Made by a program: the position numbers and the translations under genes. Under the pieces are notes generated by a model. The model did no database searches. It was not told the origin of the DNA and was given only the letters and a program-made list of their open reading frames with translations. This document shows positions 11,908 to 21,029 of a stretch of 64,000 nucleotides of DNA, in pieces. Source of the DNA: Chryseolinea sp. H1M3-3 (GTDB taxonomy: Bacteria > Bacteroidota > Bacteroidia > Cytophagales > Cyclobacteriaceae); the NCBI RefSeq assembly GCF_029360725.1, contig NZ_JARKMY010000014.1, forward strand, positions 349,698 to 413,697, in the 5' to 3' direction. How positions within the stretch are numbered: the stretch's first letter is position 1; each line of letters starts with the position of its first letter.

Positions 11908-13815
11908 ATGAAGCAGATCATAACATCATTTCTCCTCATTGCTATTTCGATATTTTCAGTTTTAGGCCAGGCCAAAAAAGCAAACACCTATCATTATACG
12001 GTGGACCTAACCCAGGTGGTAGACGACAAAGTGATGATTGAACTGCTACCCCCCCACATTTCGTCATCAGAAATTACTTTTTACCTCCCAAAAATTATTC
12101 CCGGAACGTATGCTATCGCTGACTATGGCAGATACGTATCCGATTTTAAACCGGTTGATAAAAAAGGCAGAGCACTTCCTTTTGAACGTGTTAACGACAA
12201 TACCTGGAAGATTAAAAATGCTACACGTCTTCATAAAATTAGTTACTGGGTAAATGATTCTTTCGACACCGAGATTAGTGGGCCTAACATTTTTAAACCC
12301 GCCGGCACCAACATCGAGGAAAACAAAAATTACCTGATCAACAGTGCCGGATATTTCGGATACTTTGAGAACATGAAAGAAACTGCAATTGTTTTGAATG
12401 TTGTTCGATCAAAAGATTTGTATGGATCAACCGCACTTATTCCCCAAAATCCAAGTTCCAAAACAACCGTTAAATTGGAGAAGGGATCACAAGATAATAA
12501 TAAAGTTGTTGATACTTACCTGATCGATGATTACGATGAAATGATTGACTCACCCTTGATGTACAGTCGCCCAGACACCGCCATTATCAAAATCGGAAAC
12601 ACGGAAGTACTTATAGGAGCGTACTCTCCATCACAAAAAATTACAGCAAAAGAAATCGCCAATAGCGTGCGCGAAGTATTGATGGCACAAAAAGAATATC
12701 TCGGTGGTAATTTGCCCGTCGAAAAATATGCGTTTATATTTTACTTCACACAAGAACCCGTTTACACCTATGGCGCATTAGAACATTCCGCCTCATCATT
12801 TTATTATATGCCCGAAGCTACCATAGAACAAATGAATCAACAGCTACGGGACTTTGCTGCGCACGAATTTTTTCACATCGTTACACCATTGACAATTCAC
12901 TCTGAGGAGATAGAGAATTTTGATTACAACGATCCAAAAATGTCACAGCATCTGTGGTTATACGAGGGTGTTACAGAATATTTCGCCGGGAATGTTCAGG
13001 TTAAATATGAGTTAATCACACCTGAGAATTACCTGGATGTTTTGCGCGAAAAAATTCTCACCGCTGAATCTTTTAAAGATACCGTTCCCTTTACAGACAT
13101 CAGCAAGTATACGCTTACACAGTACAAAGATCAGTATTATAATGTGTATCAAAAGGGCGCGCTGATCGGAATGTGCATTGATATCAAACTGCGGAAATTG
13201 TCGGATGGCAGCTATGGTCTTCAAAATCTTGTTGCAGACCTCTCGAAGAAATATGGCAAGGAAAAGCCTTTTGAAGATGATAAATTATTTGAAGAAATAA
13301 CGGCGCTAACCTATCCTGAGATCGGGGAATTCTTGAACAAGTATGTGGCAGGCACCGAAAAGTTACCATTAAAAGAAATTTTTGAGATGGTGGGAATTAA
13401 CTACATAGAAACATTTATTTCTCCAGAGCTAAATTTAGGATTGGAGAGTAATGCCGTCACAATAACGCAAGAGGATAGTTCGCCTAAACTTGCTATTGCC
13501 AATGCCCAGGCGCTTAATGACCAAGGTAAAGCATTCGGATTCAAAGATGGGGACGTTCTTCTCAAAATAAATGGCGAATTGATTCCTTACAACCAAGAAT
13601 TCAGAGAATTTTTTTTCCGTCAGCAACAGAGTCTTCAGAAAGGCAAACCATTCTCTTACACTGTCCAGCGGAAAAACGAGGCTGGTGAACTGCAGGAAGT
13701 AGAATTAAAAGCTGAAGCGATAGTGGTTGAACGCGAAGTAAAACATTTACTGGGAATAAACGATCAGGCCACTCCCGCACAAGTATCGCTCAGAAAATCA
13801 TGGTTGGATGATTGA
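11908..13815 (+). CDS. M61-family (glycyl aminopeptidase-like) metallopeptidase
   Basis: 635 residues with a signal peptide ending near LGQAKK. The N-terminal ~200 residues form the beta-rich M61 N domain (HYTVDLTQVVDDKVMIEL, PKIIPGTYAIADYG). The catalytic zinc motif HEFFH is near residue 321 and the third ligand lies in YEGVTEYFAG near residue 353. A PDZ domain (FGFKDGDVLLKINGE) follows around residues 520-600. This is the full M61 architecture. It should be a periplasmic or secreted zinc aminopeptidase/peptidase. The stop is 1 bp from the stop of the convergent flavoprotein gene. Confidence 0.93.
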   Translation: MKQIITSFLLIAISIFSVLGQAKKANTYHYTVDLTQVVDDKVMIELLPPHISSSEITFYLPKIIPGTYAIADYGRYVSDFKPVDKKGRALPFERVNDNTWKIKNATRLHKISYWVNDSFDTEISGPNIFKPAGTNIEENKNYLINSAGYFGYFENMKETAIVLNVVRSKDLYGSTALIPQNPSSKTTVKLEKGSQDNNKVVDTYLIDDYDEMIDSPLMYSRPDTAIIKIGNTEVLIGAYSPSQKITAKEIANSVREVLMAQKEYLGGNLPVEKYAFIFYFTQEPVYTYGALEHSASSFYYMPEATIEQMNQQLRDFAAHEFFHIVTPLTIHSEEIENFDYNDPKMSQHLWLYEGVTEYFAGNVQVKYELITPENYLDVLREKILTAESFKDTVPFTDISKYTLTQYKDQYYNVYQKGALIGMCIDIKLRKLSDGSYGLQNLVADLSKKYGKEKPFEDDKLFEEITALTYPEIGEFLNKYVAGTEKLPLKEIFEMVGINYIETFISPELNLGLESNAVTITQEDSSPKLAIANAQALNDQGKAFGFKDGDVLLKINGELIPYNQEFREFFFRQQQSLQKGKPFSYTVQRKNEAGELQEVELKAEAIVVEREVKHLLGINDQATPAQVSLRKSWLDD

Positions 13816-13816
13816 T

Positions 13817-15391
13817 TCAGGTGACTTTTATTTTCAACGCAACTGCCTCGGCACACCGTTCACCATCCATCGCGGCGGATACAATGCCTCCCGCGTAACC
13901 TGCACCTTCACCACACGGAAATAATCCACTAATTTGGGGGTGTTCCAGTGAGAGAGGGTCTCTTGGAATCTTTACAGGAGATGAAGTCCGGCTTTCCACG
14001 GCTACAACTTGTGCATCGTTCGTGAGATAACCTTTCATTTTTGTCCCGAAGTTCTTAAAGCCTTGCTGCAGCGCGCGGAGGATATCGGCAGGTAAAATCT
14101 CTTTAAGGTTAACGGACGACAGGCCGGGTTGATAGGAAGTTTCAAGCAATGAAGCGGAAACTTTGCCATCCACAAAATCAACAAGTCTTTGGGCAGGCGC
14201 TGCTTGTGTACCTCCTGCTATTTCACAAGCCTTCTTTTCAATGGCTGCCTGAAAATATAGCCCTGCAAGCGCACCATTTTTCTTGTATTCATGAAAGTCA
14301 TTGTGATCGACTGCCACTACAATTCCGGAATTTGCAAATGGTGAATCGCGCCGTGATGGGCTCATGCCATTGACAACGATCTCCCCAGGCGCCGTTGCTG
14401 CAGGAACAATGAATCCTCCCGGACACATACAAAAAGAAAACACGCCACGTTCTTTTCCATTGATCGATGCCTGGTGCACCAACGCGTAAGATGAAGCCGG
14501 CAAATACATTCCACGATCAGACGCACAATGGTATTGCACCTGATCTATCAATTGTTGCTGATGCTCAACCCTTACACCTAACGCGAAGGGTTTTGCTTCA
14601 ATCAGAATATTTTTATGGTGCAATAGAAAAAAAATATCCCTAGCAGAATGTCCGGTGGCTAATATTACCGCCTCACTTTGAATTCGATCTCCTTTATGAG
14701 TTATGACACCATAAATTTGGTTCCCCTGTAAATCAAGGTCCGTTACTTTTGTATTAAAATGTATTTCGCCACCGGCTTCTAAAATACTTTGCCGGAGTGC
14801 GGCCACCACACGCGGTAACTTATTGGTACCAATATGCGGATGTGCATCAAACAATATATCATCCTTTGCGCCGTGAGCCACCAGAATCTCCAATACACGC
14901 CTTACGTCGCCTCTTTTCTTGGAACGCGTATATAATTTTCCATCAGAATAGGTTCCCGCACCACCTTCTCCGAAACAATAATTCGACTCAGGATTGACCA
15001 CATGGTCTTTATTGATGGCTGCGAGGTCACGCCTGCGTGACTGGACATCATTTCCCCGTTCTATTACAATCGGTTTGAATCCTGATTCGATTAAACGTAA
15101 CGCAGCAAAAAGTCCGGCAGGCCCGCTTCCAATCACTACAACGGCCTTACTATTGCTTACATTTCTAAAATCTTTTTTATAGGATATTAAAGGCCGGGCT
15201 TCCGATGGCGAGAGGATTTCGCACTGAATGCGTACAACAACATTCTTTGACCGAGCATCGATCGACCGCTTGATAGGCTGAACGAAAACACTGCCGTCTT
15301 GCTTTAGCCCAAGTTTTTGATAAAGGATTGAATTGAAATTCTCTTCGTCGAAAGCCTCTTCTGGCTTTAAGACAAGTTCGGTTGTTCGCAT
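13817..15391 (-). CDS. COG2509-type NAD(P)/FAD-dependent oxidoreductase
   Basis: 524 residues. The FAD-binding dinucleotide fold VVVIGSGPAGLFAALRL begins near residue 83, after an N-terminal ~80-residue domain found in this family. Other visible motifs are YSDGKLYTRSKKR, VILATGHSARDIF and the C-terminal FPCGEGAGYAGGIVSAAMDG, which contacts FAD. The combination is that of the uncharacterised COG2509 flavoproteins. No cysteine pair typical of disulfide reductases is obvious. Substrate unknown. It is convergent with the M61 peptidase gene, so the two share no promoter. Confidence 0.88.
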   Translation of the reverse strand: MRTTELVLKPEEAFDEENFNSILYQKLGLKQDGSVFVQPIKRSIDARSKNVVVRIQCEILSPSEARPLISYKKDFRNVSNSKAVVVIGSGPAGLFAALRLIESGFKPIVIERGNDVQSRRRDLAAINKDHVVNPESNYCFGEGGAGTYSDGKLYTRSKKRGDVRRVLEILVAHGAKDDILFDAHPHIGTNKLPRVVAALRQSILEAGGEIHFNTKVTDLDLQGNQIYGVITHKGDRIQSEAVILATGHSARDIFFLLHHKNILIEAKPFALGVRVEHQQQLIDQVQYHCASDRGMYLPASSYALVHQASINGKERGVFSFCMCPGGFIVPAATAPGEIVVNGMSPSRRDSPFANSGIVVAVDHNDFHEYKKNGALAGLYFQAAIEKKACEIAGGTQAAPAQRLVDFVDGKVSASLLETSYQPGLSSVNLKEILPADILRALQQGFKNFGTKMKGYLTNDAQVVAVESRTSSPVKIPRDPLSLEHPQISGLFPCGEGAGYAGGIVSAAMDGERCAEAVALKIKVT

Positions 15392-15455
15392 AATTAGATT
15401 TCCTGTCCGCGTGTTGAAGTGAAGCCACCTCCCACCCTACGAACTGAAACCAAAA

Positions 15456-17252
15456 TTACTGGAAGGAAAAAACATTTCCTAAGTTCAAACCAAAGTGAAA
15501 TGTTTTGGAAAATTTGTCTTGATTGAGATCTGCAAAATGAGGCGCTGCCGTCGCGTCAACATTAAATCCGCGGTAACCGATATCCCCTGAAACAAATATA
15601 TCCATGGTAAAGCCGGTGGAATTATTTCGGCGCATAATTCTGTAGCCAAATAATAGTCCCCATTCAATTCTTTGTTCCACCGCATTAAAAGTATAAATCG
15701 CATCGGGATAGAACCCACTGATCTGTTTTTCGTTTTCGAAATGTCCGAGGTTTGTAAAACGAACTTCATGACCGAAATACCACATTCCGGCCTTTAAGGG
15801 GTTGTAGAATTTTTGTTTGATACTGATGCTGTATCCTCGTTCAAATTTTTTGCCTGGTGCAATATTCAAATCTGAAGTAAAGAACGGATCGCGAATACCA
15901 ATGAATTCAAATTCGTGTCCAATTCGTTCCTCCAAATAAAATTCAATACCAATGGGAAGTCGACCGGCTGCCAGCCATAACGGATTTGTCCCAAAGATCA
16001 CCCCTTGAAATTCATTGATCCGCGCATCGAAATACCCGAAGTGTTTACCTTTTGTGATTTTTTTATCAATACTGCTTTTTCCAGCCAGTTCAACGATCTC
16101 GTTGCTTAATTTTTTATCGTCATAGAATGGTTTATAGTATCCGGATAATTTACCATCATTCTCATAGATTTCCCAGGTACCCGTTTTTAAATCATCCTCC
16201 AACGTTCCTTTTGTTTGTAAATTTCCGTTGGGAAAATAACCGTAATATGTTCCTTTGCCTTTTTCATATTCGCAGGCTCCTTCCAGTTTTCCATCTTCAT
16301 AATAATACTCCCATTTTCCCTGCCGTTTTTCGTTGACGATATTTCCTTTTCTCCGCAGTTTTCCGCTGGGATAATATTCCCGGTATTCGCCAGAGCCTTT
16401 ATCGTAAGTAATTTCACTTTTAAGTTTTCCATCAGCACTTAAGGTTTTCCAGTAGCCGTTTCTTTTTCCCTCCAGGAACGCTCCGCTAGCATTTAATGTA
16501 CCATCTTCAAAAAAATACTCCCATTGGCCCGTAGGCTCATCGTTAAGGTAACTACCCTTGGATGCCATTTTCCCGGAGGCATAGTGATTTATCCAGACAC
16601 CATTTTTCTTTCCGTCAATAAATTCGCCTTCATCCTTTAAGGTACCATCTTCTGCATAATACCTCCAGTAGCCTACGTTGCGTGTACCTGACTTCGGTCC
16701 TTCACCTAATATTTTTCCAGAATGAAAATACTCGGTATACCTTCCGAAATCTTCAGCATAATCTATCTCTCCTTTTAAAGCACCATCTTCAAAATATGCT
16801 TTCCAGTGGCCTATCCGTTTGTTGCTTTTGTATTCTCCAATTTCTTTTATCTGGCCATTTTCGTAAAAGGTCTTCCATTCACCTTCACGGTTTCTTCCAT
16901 AGATAATACCCTCCATGCTCTTTTGGCCGCCTTCATAAAAGTATTCCCATAATCCATAATTTGAGCTTTTAAAAAGGATACCGCGCATCTTCAACTTGCC
17001 TGTCTCATAGAAGAATTCCCAAATGCCGCTCGTTTCGTTATCTGTAAATTGACCCTGCGATTCGACATTACCGTTGAGATAATAGGATATATAGCGCCCG
17101 TGAAGGATATTTTTTATAGTATCCTTTACCTGATAGACCTCCTTGATATTTTTCTTCTCAGGGTCGTGGTAGGTCTGGCGCATGAAGCCTTGTGCAAAAA
17201 TCTGCGAGGCGGCAGCACTAAAAAATAAAAAAATGAGTAAAAAACTTCTCAC
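15456..17252 (-). CDS. secreted YwqK/MORN_2-repeat protein with C-terminal beta-barrel-like domain
   Basis: 598 residues from a GTG start, with a signal peptide (FSAAASQIFAQG). Residues ~30-370 are about 14 copies of a 23-25 residue repeat such as GxWEYFYEDGxLKxxGxYxxGKRxG, the MORN_2/YwqK type. The last ~190 residues (from KHFGYFDARINEFQGV) do not repeat; they have alternating aromatic strands and end in Phe-Ser-Phe-Gln, which suggests a small outer-membrane barrel. Automatic annotation often calls these repeats a toxin-antitoxin YwqK antitoxin, but nothing here supports an antitoxin role. The repeats probably form a long surface or periplasmic beta-solenoid. Confidence 0.82.
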   Translation of the reverse strand: MRSFLLIFLFFSAAASQIFAQGFMRQTYHDPEKKNIKEVYQVKDTIKNILHGRYISYYLNGNVESQGQFTDNETSGIWEFFYETGKLKMRGILFKSSNYGLWEYFYEGGQKSMEGIIYGRNREGEWKTFYENGQIKEIGEYKSNKRIGHWKAYFEDGALKGEIDYAEDFGRYTEYFHSGKILGEGPKSGTRNVGYWRYYAEDGTLKDEGEFIDGKKNGVWINHYASGKMASKGSYLNDEPTGQWEYFFEDGTLNASGAFLEGKRNGYWKTLSADGKLKSEITYDKGSGEYREYYPSGKLRRKGNIVNEKRQGKWEYYYEDGKLEGACEYEKGKGTYYGYFPNGNLQTKGTLEDDLKTGTWEIYENDGKLSGYYKPFYDDKKLSNEIVELAGKSSIDKKITKGKHFGYFDARINEFQGVIFGTNPLWLAAGRLPIGIEFYLEERIGHEFEFIGIRDPFFTSDLNIAPGKKFERGYSISIKQKFYNPLKAGMWYFGHEVRFTNLGHFENEKQISGFYPDAIYTFNAVEQRIEWGLLFGYRIMRRNNSTGFTMDIFVSGDIGYRGFNVDATAAPHFADLNQDKFSKTFHFGLNLGNVFSFQ

Positions 17253-17318
17253 TACCAGTGTCTTAGCCTTTTGTAAAGATAGTGAAAAAAGGTAACCGGC
17301 TGGGCGTAATCGGTGAGC

Positions 17319-17360
17319 AGTAAATAGTAAGTGGTAAGTAGTAAATAGTAAGTGGTAAGC
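17319..17360. repeat. two tandem copies of a 21-bp unit
   Basis: The unit AGTAAATAGTAAGTGGTAAG plus one base occurs at 17319-17339 and again at 17340-17360, with further GGTAA echoes on both sides. It lies in the gap between the tryptophan dioxygenase and the repeat-protein gene. It is a low-complexity tandem repeat with no recognised function. Confidence 0.8.
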
Positions 17361-17412
17361 GGTAACGAGTAATCGTTTGCCTTCTGATTACAATGCTGGT
17401 CTACGTTTTATC

Positions 17413-18363
17413 TTAATGTACAGCACTCAGAATCCCTTTTCCCCACTCAGCGTGTTCTTGTTCGCTCCATAATTCGGGAAAAAACATCACTTTTTGGATT
17501 CTCGCTGGAAGATATTTTTGCCAATTCGTGCCGCCTGTTGCTTTAATTTCCTTTTGATTTTTCTGCAAATAATGGCCGGCGGATTTGAGGTGCGCAAAAC
17601 GCCAGTGAATGTTGGCTAATGCATCGTAGACACGCAAGCGTTCAATAATTTCATCGCGTTCCTCGCTCTGACTTAAATGTTTTTCAAAAATCTGAAGCAG
17701 GTTCTTGTCTTTATACTTCATTCCTGCGTCGTAGAATGTGCCCATGTATTTTGCTTCAAATTGTTGCAGCGTGAGGGTCTTTTTACCGGAGGCAAGTTCA
17801 GTAGCCCCACTGCGCCAATATAATTTTTCAAGTAATGTATTAAGTTCACGGTCTTGCAACCCTTCGCGCTCTTCAACGCTCACAAGGTTGATCATATCGG
17901 TTGAGGCAATCTCAATTAGCCTATACTGTGCCGATTGAAAACCGCTGGCGGGAAGTAATGCCATTCTAAACTTCAGAAACTGCTCTTTCTCCATTCCCAC
18001 TACCATGATCTCGAAAGAATTAACCAGGTTTTGAAAATAACGTATGATCCTGTTTACACGCTCAATAAAAAACTTCGCATCAATATTCGGGCGGGTGGAA
18101 ATCTGTTCCAGCTCCAGCATAATCATGCGAAAATATAATTCCGTAATTTGGTGATACATGATGAACACCTTCTCGTCGGGAAAACTGGTTTCAGGCGACT
18201 GGAGACTAAGTAAAGTGTCAAGACGAATATAATCCCAGTATGTAAGATAATCCGAATACAACAATCCATCGAGGTATGAAGACAGATCTTGCCCCATCAC
18301 ATTGTACTTTGCCTGAAGCTTTTTCAGTTGCTCCAGGAGGTGTGCGTCAACATTTTCGCCCAT
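17413..18363 (-). CDS. kynA: tryptophan 2,3-dioxygenase
   Basis: About 316 residues from ATG 18363 (MGENVDAHLLEQL). The frame stays open 34 codons further to another ATG at 18465, but that extension has no family features. Family motifs are clear: SYLDGLLYSDYLTYWDYIRLD, the haem-side HQITELYFRMIMLELE, the PASGFQSAQYRLIEIAS segment that contacts substrate, and TGGTNWQKYLPARIQKV near the end. The enzyme opens the indole ring of L-tryptophan to N-formylkynurenine in the cytoplasm. It is divergent from a glutaryl-CoA dehydrogenase-like gene, consistent with tryptophan/lysine-type catabolism. Confidence 0.92.
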   Translation of the reverse strand: MGENVDAHLLEQLKKLQAKYNVMGQDLSSYLDGLLYSDYLTYWDYIRLDTLLSLQSPETSFPDEKVFIMYHQITELYFRMIMLELEQISTRPNIDAKFFIERVNRIIRYFQNLVNSFEIMVVGMEKEQFLKFRMALLPASGFQSAQYRLIEIASTDMINLVSVEEREGLQDRELNTLLEKLYWRSGATELASGKKTLTLQQFEAKYMGTFYDAGMKYKDKNLLQIFEKHLSQSEERDEIIERLRVYDALANIHWRFAHLKSAGHYLQKNQKEIKATGGTNWQKYLPARIQKVMFFPELWSEQEHAEWGKGILSAVH

Positions 18364-18575
18364 CTTTGTTTTTAATAAGTATTTAGGCCTGTCTTGAAAA
18401 TAAAAGTCACACAAAGACCGCAAAGTGCGAACACACAAAAGCCCAGGAAAGTGTTTTTCCGACAATTGTGGGTAAATTTATGCTTGCAATACATGGACAT
18501 TAACAAGTTCACCAAAGACAGACACTATTTAGTGGTGTAAATTTGACGCCATAGTTACGAATATTCCAAATCATT

Positions 18576-19799
18576 ATGTCAGCCAAAACATCCCCATCAG
18601 CGACAAATTCAAAAAAATCTTCAAAGCAAGACTTATTTGAGCATCCCGATTTTTACGCAATCGATGATTTATTGACAGAAGAACATAAGCTTGTTCGCAA
18701 TTCCATTCGTGATTTTGTGAAGCGTGAAATTTCACCTTTTGTAGAATATTGGGCTCAGCATGCCCATTTTCCACAGGAGATTGTTAAAAAATTTGGTGAC
18801 ATCGGCGCATTCGGACCCACCATTCCAACTGAATATGGTGGTGGCGGGATGGATTACATCTCCTATGGCATCCTCATGCAGGAAATTGAACGCGGCGATT
18901 CCGGAATGCGATCTACAGCTAGCGTGCAAGGTTCATTGGTAATGTATCCCATTTACAAATTTGGCTCAGAGTCTCAGCGAAAGAAATACTTGCCTAAACT
19001 TGCCTCGGGTGAATGGCTTGGGTGTTTTGGGCTTACTGAACCAGACCATGGATCTAACCCTGCGGGTATGGTAACAAATTTCAAGGATGCAGGTGACCAT
19101 TATATTTTAAACGGCGCAAAAATGTGGATCTCAAATGCGCCATTTGCGAACGTTGCTGTGGTGTGGGCAAAAAATGAACAAGGCAGAATTCATGGACTTA
19201 TTGTCGAAAGAGGAATGCCCGGTTTTTCGGCACCAGAAACGCATCATAAATGGTCGCTTCGAGCAAGTGCTACAGGTGAATTGGTGTTTGATAATGTTAA
19301 AGTACCAAAAGAAAATTTGCTTCCGGGAAAAAGCGGCCTAGGTGCACCGTTGATGTGTCTGGATTCCGCACGCTATGGCATTGCATGGGGTGCTATTGGG
19401 GCTGCTATGGATTGTTACGAATCAATACGAAAATATGCTGCGGAAAGAATTCAGTTTGGAAAACCCATTGCATCCTTTCAGCTTGTTCAAAAAAAATTGG
19501 CAGAAATGTTAACGGAGATCACAAAGGCACAACTCATCAACTGGCGCTTAGGTACTTTGATGAATGAAGGAAAGGCAACAACAGCGCAGATCTCATTAGC
19601 GAAAAGAAACAACGTGCAGGTAGCCCTTGCGATAGCGAGAGACGCGCGTGATATGCATGGCGCCATGGGCATTACCGGAGAGTATCCGATTATGCGCCAC
19701 ATGATGAACCTCGAATCTGTGATCACATACGAGGGAACGAATGATATTCACTTGCTGATTTTGGGAAATGAGATTACAAAGATTTCAGCCTTCAGCTAA
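18576..19799 (+). CDS. gcdH: acyl-CoA dehydrogenase, glutaryl-CoA dehydrogenase-like
   Basis: 407 residues with the full acyl-CoA dehydrogenase fold: FGLTEPDHGSNP and NGAKMWISNAPFA (FAD/substrate contacts), IQFGKPIASFQLVQKKLAEM, and the C-terminal YEGTNDIHLLILGNEITK with the catalytic Glu near residue 386. The YEGTxDIHxLILG ending is typical of glutaryl-CoA dehydrogenase, which oxidises and decarboxylates glutaryl-CoA to crotonyl-CoA. Arginine/threonine residues that define glutaryl specificity cannot be confirmed without an alignment, so the substrate is an informed guess. The ~210 bp divergent gap to kynA presumably holds both promoters. Confidence 0.85.
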   Translation: MSAKTSPSATNSKKSSKQDLFEHPDFYAIDDLLTEEHKLVRNSIRDFVKREISPFVEYWAQHAHFPQEIVKKFGDIGAFGPTIPTEYGGGGMDYISYGILMQEIERGDSGMRSTASVQGSLVMYPIYKFGSESQRKKYLPKLASGEWLGCFGLTEPDHGSNPAGMVTNFKDAGDHYILNGAKMWISNAPFANVAVVWAKNEQGRIHGLIVERGMPGFSAPETHHKWSLRASATGELVFDNVKVPKENLLPGKSGLGAPLMCLDSARYGIAWGAIGAAMDCYESIRKYAAERIQFGKPIASFQLVQKKLAEMLTEITKAQLINWRLGTLMNEGKATTAQISLAKRNNVQVALAIARDARDMHGAMGITGEYPIMRHMMNLESVITYEGTNDIHLLILGNEITKISAFS

Positions 19800-19883
19800 C
19801 GGCGTACAAAGACAGCATCCGCCTAAAATAACAGCAATATATTCTTGAAGCGCTCCATTTATAAGGACAAATCGAGCGCTAAT

Positions 19884-20963
19884 TTATTCTACGTATCCGG
19901 AAAATGTAATTCGCTGCACAGGGTTTTGTGGATCATTGGAATAAATCGTCAGAGACTTTTGCAGGGATCCTTTCCTGTCTTGTGGGTTAAGCGAAATTTT
20001 TATCAAACTGCTTTCACCTGGTTTTATCGATGTCTTTTCTGCAGATGCTGTAACGCAGGTACAATTGCCCTGCAATGATTTAATATCAAGCTCCTTTTTA
20101 CCGGTGTTATAAAATTGTATTTCTCTTACGCTAGGTACATTTGGTCTTAATCGTCCAAAATCCAATGTCGAAGCTTGAACCCGAAGCTGCGGCGCTTTGG
20201 CAAGTTCTTCAGCCGTAAGTTGAGGAAACTCATCTTCCAACGTTGCGTATACTGAAAATGATTTCGTGGCATTCAGCTCGTCATCCGTATACAGTTCAAC
20301 GTTATCCGACTGAAAACCATACTTGGCTTTCATCTTTCCATTATAGCTTACCTTAATATTTCCCTTTTCGCCAGGAGCGAGTGTTTTTGGTTGTACATCG
20401 ATTTTGATGTACGCAGGTCCTACATATTTTCCGCTGAATGTTACAGGCTTTGAACCTTCATTTAAGACCTGGAAATCACGTACCGTAAATTCATCTTTGA
20501 TAAAAACCTTACCTAAGTTAAATGACCCGGATTTTAATTTCCAGCTGCCATTTGCTGCTTGAAACTGTACGTTTTCTTTTTCGCCTTCTACGGCTACCTG
20601 ACCTTTGATCTGAAGAATAATTGGATTGGAATCTAAATCAGTTGTTACGGTAAGTGATTTATTAAAATAACCTGGTCTTCCAACCGGATTATAACTCGCT
20701 TGGATAAATCCTTTTTTGCCAGGTGCAACGGGTTCTTTAGACCAAGCCGGTGTAGTACAACCGCATGACGCCTGCACCCCGACAATTTTAACGTGTCGGC
20801 TGCTGTTATTCAAAAAAGTAAACTCATGCGTAACAGGGCCGGCTTGTTCTTTTATCGATCCAAAATCAAATATTTCTTCACTGAATTGCAGGGGCTTCGC
20901 TACTTGCGCAAAAACACCTGTACTGCACACCAGACAAAAGAAGAAGAATTTAATACGCATCAT
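19884..20963 (-). CDS. secreted DUF1573-type Ig-like protein
   Basis: 359 residues with a signal peptide (FFFCLVCSTGVFAQV). Three consecutive Ig-like ASPM/SPD-2/Hydin-type modules follow. The first carries the DUF1573 signature EEIFDFGSIKEQAGPVTHEF with ASCGCTTPAWSKEPVAPG, and the third repeats it as LQGNCTCVTASAEKTSIKPG. The CGCTTP/CTCVTA cysteine pairs are probably disulfides. DUF1573 proteins are common exported Bacteroidota proteins of unknown role. Stands alone between two + strand genes. Confidence 0.88.
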   Translation of the reverse strand: MMRIKFFFFCLVCSTGVFAQVAKPLQFSEEIFDFGSIKEQAGPVTHEFTFLNNSSRHVKIVGVQASCGCTTPAWSKEPVAPGKKGFIQASYNPVGRPGYFNKSLTVTTDLDSNPIILQIKGQVAVEGEKENVQFQAANGSWKLKSGSFNLGKVFIKDEFTVRDFQVLNEGSKPVTFSGKYVGPAYIKIDVQPKTLAPGEKGNIKVSYNGKMKAKYGFQSDNVELYTDDELNATKSFSVYATLEDEFPQLTAEELAKAPQLRVQASTLDFGRLRPNVPSVREIQFYNTGKKELDIKSLQGNCTCVTASAEKTSIKPGESSLIKISLNPQDRKGSLQKSLTIYSNDPQNPVQRITFSGYVE

Positions 20964-21029
20964 TTCAATTTTTAATATCCTACAAATTTAAAACTAATTC
21001 GGTTCAGCTTTATTTTATTTCTTTGCAGT

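Noticed and set aside
15456..17252. Antitoxin of a YwqK toxin-antitoxin pair
   Set aside because: The protein has a signal peptide and a barrel-like end, and no toxin gene is adjacent; the repeat type alone does not support an antitoxin.
18364..18465. 34-codon N-terminal extension of tryptophan 2,3-dioxygenase
   Set aside because: The extension has no family similarity that I can see, and the shorter form has normal length.
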